From assembly GCA_002343455.1 (NCBI GenBank), contig DDSR01000331.1, forward strand, positions 1-26,253: 26,253 nucleotides of DNA, read 5' to 3'. The DNA comes from Deltaproteobacteria bacterium UBA2385 (GTDB lineage Bacteria > Myxococcota_A > UBA796 > UBA2385). Numbering within the stretch: the stretch's first letter is position 1; each line of letters opens with the position of its first letter. The notes under the pieces are model-generated. The model saw nothing but the letters and a program-made list of their open reading frames with translations, was not told the DNA's origin and searched no databases. This document shows positions 22,951-26,253 of this stretch, one piece after another. A program made the translations under genes and the position numbers.

Positions 22951-24650
22951 GGGGCGGCTCCGGGAAGTGGCCAGTAGCTATCGTCTCCGACCGTGGTGCC
23001 GGGGCCGAGGGCGGCGGAGATGGCGGCGGCGGCCTGCTCGGCCTGGGGGGCGCGAGCCGTGTGCAGCACCACGAAGGCATAGCCGCTGGCGACCAGCGCC
23101 TCGACCTCCGCCTGGACCTGCCCGGGCTCGGTCAGGGGCGCCTGCTCTCGCACCCGGCGAGGCGGGAGCTGCTCGGGCGGCAGGGTCCACGGCAAGCCGC
23201 TGGCGGCCTGCCAGCCCGCGACCAGGGGCGAGCGGACGAGCAGCGCGTCGACCTCCTCGTAGCTCTCCGCCCGCGGGCGGCCGTGGCGCACCTGCCAGCG
23301 ATCGTACAGGCGGGCCGGCTCGGAGGAGAACATCGGCCGGCCGTTGTCGAAGGGGATCTGGATGATCCCGCCGCGCTCGGGCCGGGCGGCAAGCTCCATC
23401 AGCACGGCGGGGGCCTCGACAGGATGCACCCGCCGCGGCCAGGCGGTGTGGGAGAGGAGGAGCGCGTCCCCCAGCAGCAGGCCTCCGAGGACCAGCCGCA
23501 GCCGCGGCGACGGGAGCGAGGCGAGGCCCAGCCCGGCGGCGAGGGCCAGGAAGGGGGCGGCGGCGCCGACGGCGCGGTGCCAGTGCGAGATGCCCTGCAG
23601 CGCGGGGACGGCCTGGGCGAGCCAGGCGGCAGGGCCCCAGGGGCCGAAGGGCCGGCCGGCCAGCGAGGGCCAGTGTCCCAGGGCCAGCAGCAGCAGGGGG
23701 GCGGCGACCGCCAGGGCCGGAGCCGCCAGCCGGGGGCGACGGGCGAGGCCCAGCAGGCAGAGCAGGGCGAGGACGGGTCCCAGGTAGACCGAGAGGCTGG
23801 GGTCGACGCTGCCCAGGCTGGGCTTGAGGAAGGCGAGCAGATCGGCGCCCTGGATGTACATCGTGTCCCAGTCCGCGCGAGGAGGCGGGGCCTGCGGCGA
23901 GGGCGGACGCACCCGGCCCGCCCAGTGAGCCGGGGCCTGCCGGGTGGCCAAGAGCTGCGGCAGCACCAGCAGCGCGGCGAGCGCACCCTGGGCGAGCAGC
24001 AGCGGCAGGCGCCGGAGGCCGCCGCGACTCAGCGCCCAGGCCAGCAGGCCCGCCTCGGCGACCAGCCCGAAGAGCGCGGCGTACCAGCCGGTCAGGGCCA
24101 GCGCCCCCAGGCAGAGGCCGGCGCCCAGGGCGTCCAGCGCGCGCCCCAGCCGAGCGAGGCGCAGCAGGAAGGCGGCGTGCAGGGCCAGCCAACCCAGCCC
24201 CCAGGCCTCGGTGATGCCCAGGTCGATGACGCCGCTGAGGAAGGGCGTGCAGCCCAGGGCCAGCATCGTCGGCGTGGCCGCGGCAGGGCCGCCGACCTCG
24301 GCCCCCAGGCGGTAGCCGCCCAGCAGGGCCAGGCCCACGCTGAAGGCCGCCAGCAGGTTCCAGCCGACCACCGGGTCGAGCCAGGCCCCCAGCAGGTAGA
24401 CCGGCAGGTTGGCCGGGTCCATCAGCAGCAGGCTGCTCGGCTCGGGCAGGTTCGTCCACGGCCCCGGCCTGCCGGCCAGACCCTGCTGGGCCCGCCAGAA
24501 CATCCAGAGGTGGTTGTCGGCCTCGCCCAGCTCGCTGCCCAGGGCGAGGCGCAGCGGGTTGCCCGCCGGCCAGAGGCTCAGCGCCAGGACCAGCAGCGCC
24601 AGCAGCCACGGCCGCGGTCGGTCGGCGGTGGTGGGGAGCGGCGTGGTCAC
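22947..24650 (-). CDS. Polytopic inner-membrane protein, function unknown
   Basis: This 567-residue protein has about ten hydrophobic segments through residue 390 and then a soluble C-terminal domain of about 170 residues. A loop after the first helix reads LGSELGEADNHLWMFW, reminiscent of the acidic first loop of GT-C glycosyltransferases and YfhO-like proteins, which use lipid-linked sugars; a large loop (about 235-270) contains a PPRADWDTMY stretch. I do not recognise a specific family. The start is GTG at 24650 with no clear ribosome site and no better in-frame choice nearby. It overlaps the lipoprotein phospholipase gene by four bases, so they are likely functionally linked. Confidence 0.75.
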   Translation of the reverse strand: MTTPLPTTADRPRPWLLALLVLALSLWPAGNPLRLALGSELGEADNHLWMFWRAQQGLAGRPGPWTNLPEPSSLLLMDPANLPVYLLGAWLDPVVGWNLLAAFSVGLALLGGYRLGAEVGGPAAATPTMLALGCTPFLSGVIDLGITEAWGLGWLALHAAFLLRLARLGRALDALGAGLCLGALALTGWYAALFGLVAEAGLLAWALSRGGLRRLPLLLAQGALAALLVLPQLLATRQAPAHWAGRVRPPSPQAPPPRADWDTMYIQGADLLAFLKPSLGSVDPSLSVYLGPVLALLCLLGLARRPRLAAPALAVAAPLLLLALGHWPSLAGRPFGPWGPAAWLAQAVPALQGISHWHRAVGAAAPFLALAAGLGLASLPSPRLRLVLGGLLLGDALLLSHTAWPRRVHPVEAPAVLMELAARPERGGIIQIPFDNGRPMFSSEPARLYDRWQVRHGRPRAESYEEVDALLVRSPLVAGWQAASGLPWTLPPEQLPPRRVREQAPLTEPGQVQAEVEALVASGYAFVVLHTARAPQAEQAAAAISAALGPGTTVGDDSYWPLPGAAP

Positions 24651-24704
24651 AATAGGGGCGATGCTACCCGTGGCGTGACGTTACGTTGTGGCGGAGGTGT
24701 TCCG

Positions 24705-25475
24705 ATGCCCCTTGCGCTCTGCCTGTTCATCCTTGGCCTCGCCTGGTCCCTGGCCGCGCGCGGTCGCCGCTTTCGGCGCGCCCCGCTGCTGGCGATCGCC
24801 ACGCTCTCCCTGGTCGCCTCCGCCGACCAGGCGCCCCCAGCCCGCCAGCGCCCCGACCACCACACCGTCGGCGCCTCGGCCGGCGGCGGCCAGTACATGG
24901 AGACCTGCGGGGGACCCCGCCAGTACGGCTCCGCGGGCCTGCACTACGCCTGGACCGACACCCGCGGGCCGCACAGCTCGCTGGGGCTCTCGGTGGACGC
25001 GGCGGGCGGCGTCGACGAGGAGATGCCCTTCTTCATGATCCGTCCCGCCTTTCGCGGCGAGAGCCGCTGGCTGGGCGGCGGGCTGGGCCTGAGCGCGGGA
25101 ATGCTGGCCAACAACGGAGAGTACTTCGACACCTTCCAGACCGGGCACTCCGCCCCCCTCGGCCTGCTCCCCACCGCTCACCTGCGCCTCGGCCCCAGCG
25201 ACCTGTTCTTCGTCGAGGGCCGCTTCATGGACGCCCGCCCCTCTCCCCTGCCCAACCCCTTCGTCAGCCTGGGGCTGGGCTTCCCCATCCCGAGCCATGG
25301 CAACCCCTTCGAGCGGACCACCATCCGCGCCGGGGTGAGCACCTCCGGCTTCACCCTGGCGCCGACCATCGCCTTCGGCGAGGACTGGGCGATCGACCTG
25401 CACGGGGCCATCGGAGATGAGCACACCTACGGCTTCTCCGTGGGCCTGCGCAAGCACCTCGCGGCCCGCCCCTGA
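24705..25475 (+). CDS. Probable exported envelope (beta-barrel-like) protein
   Basis: This 256-residue protein starts with two hydrophobic stretches (residues 2-16 and 27-39) around a basic RGRRFRR patch, either a membrane anchor plus signal or an unusual signal peptide. The rest is glycine- and aromatic-rich with alternating segments ([59 protein letters not shown]), as in small outer-membrane beta-barrels. It ends in KHLAARP and not the usual C-terminal aromatic residue. The ATG at 24705 has a GCGGAGG site. It is divergent from the membrane-protein gene. No specific family recognised. Confidence 0.7.
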   Translation: MPLALCLFILGLAWSLAARGRRFRRAPLLAIATLSLVASADQAPPARQRPDHHTVGASAGGGQYMETCGGPRQYGSAGLHYAWTDTRGPHSSLGLSVDAAGGVDEEMPFFMIRPAFRGESRWLGGGLGLSAGMLANNGEYFDTFQTGHSAPLGLLPTAHLRLGPSDLFFVEGRFMDARPSPLPNPFVSLGLGFPIPSHGNPFERTTIRAGVSTSGFTLAPTIAFGEDWAIDLHGAIGDEHTYGFSVGLRKHLAARP

Positions 25476-25549
25476 ACCCCGCTTGCCCCGCCCGTGTGGA
25501 CGTGTTCTGCTGAACTCGGCCCGACCGGGCCGCTCGGGAAGCCCCGCCG

Positions 25550-26253
25550 ATGGAAAGCGCCAGCAGCAGCGTCCCCAGCGCTCGCCCCCGCGAGACGGTG
25601 CTGCTCATCGAGCCGGACGAGCTGGCGGCGGCCCGCGCCCGCCAGGCCCTGCGCGCCGACGGGCGGCAGATCCTGGTGGCGCACTCGGCTCGCGAGGCCC
25701 TCTCCCTGCTGCCCGAGCTGCTGCCGGACCTGGTCATCGCCAGCATGCAGCTCCCCGACCTGGGCGGACCGCGCCTGCTGGAGCTGCTGCGGGAGCGCTC
25801 GCCGGGCATCCCGGTCATCGTCACCTTACCCGCCCCGGACATGGAGATCGGCGTCCAGGCGGTCCGCCGGGGCGCCATCGACGTGATGGCCCAGCCCGTC
25901 TCGCGGGCCCGCCTGGTCGAGGCCGCCACCGCCGCGATGGCCGAGGCCCACGGCAGCCGGGAGCTGGCTCGCGCGCGCGAGCAGGTCCGCGACCGCCACG
26001 GCTTCTCGCATATGCTCACCCAGAGCCCGCGCATGCTGCGGGTCTTCGACCAGATCCGGGCCGTGGCCGGCACCGACGCCACCGTGCTGATCCGGGGAGA
26101 GACCGGCACAGGCAAGGAGCTGGTCAGCCGGGCCATCCACGAGCGCAGTCGGCGCCGCGAGCGGCCCTTCATCAGCGTCAACTGCGGGGCCTTCACCGAG
26201 TCGCTGCTGGAGAGCGAGCTCTTCGGCCACGAGAAGGGCAGCTTCACGGGCGC
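25550..26253 (+). CDS. NtrC-family sigma-54 activator with degenerate receiver (partial)
   Basis: The first 234 codons of a response-regulator-like sigma-54 activator are present; the gene runs off the window end. Residues 16-130 form a receiver domain and about 155 onward the AAA+ domain, with Walker A GETGTGKE and the start of the GAFTGA loop (GSFTG at the very edge). In the receiver, the acidic pocket is only partly kept (Glu21, Asp23), the phosphoacceptor Asp is Ser65 (VIASMQLPD), and the conserved Lys is Gln115 (DVMAQPV); Thr92 is kept. It therefore is probably not controlled by phosphorylation. The ATG at 25550 follows a small GC hairpin (25518-25533), with no strong ribosome site. Confidence 0.92.
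   Translation, partial: MESASSSVPSARPRETVLLIEPDELAAARARQALRADGRQILVAHSAREALSLLPELLPDLVIASMQLPDLGGPRLLELLRERSPGIPVIVTLPAPDMEIGVQAVRRGAIDVMAQPVSRARLVEAATAAMAEAHGSRELARAREQVRDRHGFSHMLTQSPRMLRVFDQIRAVAGTDATVLIRGETGTGKELVSRAIHERSRRRERPFISVNCGAFTESLLESELFGHEKGSFTG

Noticed and set aside
1..26253. tRNA, rRNA, CRISPR array, insertion sequence or phage genes
   Set aside because: No cloverleaf-like segment, repeat-spacer pattern, transposase or integrase motif was seen on either strand.

Overview
The window is a very GC-rich (roughly 70%), tightly packed bacterial chromosome segment with no rRNA, tRNA, insertion sequence or CRISPR array. The gene content suggests a Myxococcota-like (former Deltaproteobacteria) organism: an ECF sigma/anti-sigma pair, a fused receiver-like/J-domain/TPR protein, many small lipoproteins, an NtrC-type activator and an E1 alpha-beta fusion. 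This placement is inferred from gene content, not from a marker tree. Genes often overlap by 1-15 bases, and no stretch above about 210 bases lacks a gene.

Layout. (1) 87-1760: a class I glutamine amidotransferase converges on a membrane-anchored protein related to the E2 acyltransferase catalytic domain. (2) 1840-7487, plus strand: a likely operon of a divergent adenosylhomocysteinase-like protein, a small helical-repeat protein, a fused 2-oxoacid dehydrogenase E1, a FabD-like acyltransferase and an HD-domain nucleotidase-like protein. (3) 7484-12695, minus strand: polA, an ECF sigma factor, its probable anti-sigma factor, a secreted protein and a HIT protein. (4) 12776-13924: an isovaleryl-CoA-dehydrogenase-like acyl-CoA dehydrogenase. 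(5) 14024-18729: the heme block (a HemX/CcsA-like membrane protein, hemA, hemC, hemD on minus) interleaved with three paralogous small lipoproteins on plus. (6) 18792-20657: the multidomain J-domain protein. (7) 20866-24650: thioredoxin, then a nitroreductase, a phospholipase-D-like lipoprotein and a polytopic membrane protein. (8) 24705-26253: a probable envelope protein and the start of a sigma-54 activator cut by the window edge.

The most interesting region is 13925-15800. Three lipoproteins share an almost identical eight-cysteine scaffold after the lipobox. Two of them sit antisense between hemC and hemD, so the heme genes look like a noncontiguous operon. A strong terminator after the first lipoprotein is built into the last codons of hemD. 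Both lipoprotein units have sigma-70-like promoters that stand out in this GC-rich background.

A second theme is enzymes that keep their fold but have altered key residues: the E2-like protein (catalytic His replaced by Glu), the adenosylhomocysteinase-like protein, the FabD-like protein (substrate Arg missing), the acyl-CoA dehydrogenase (relocated base) and the NtrC-like receiver (no phosphoacceptor Asp).
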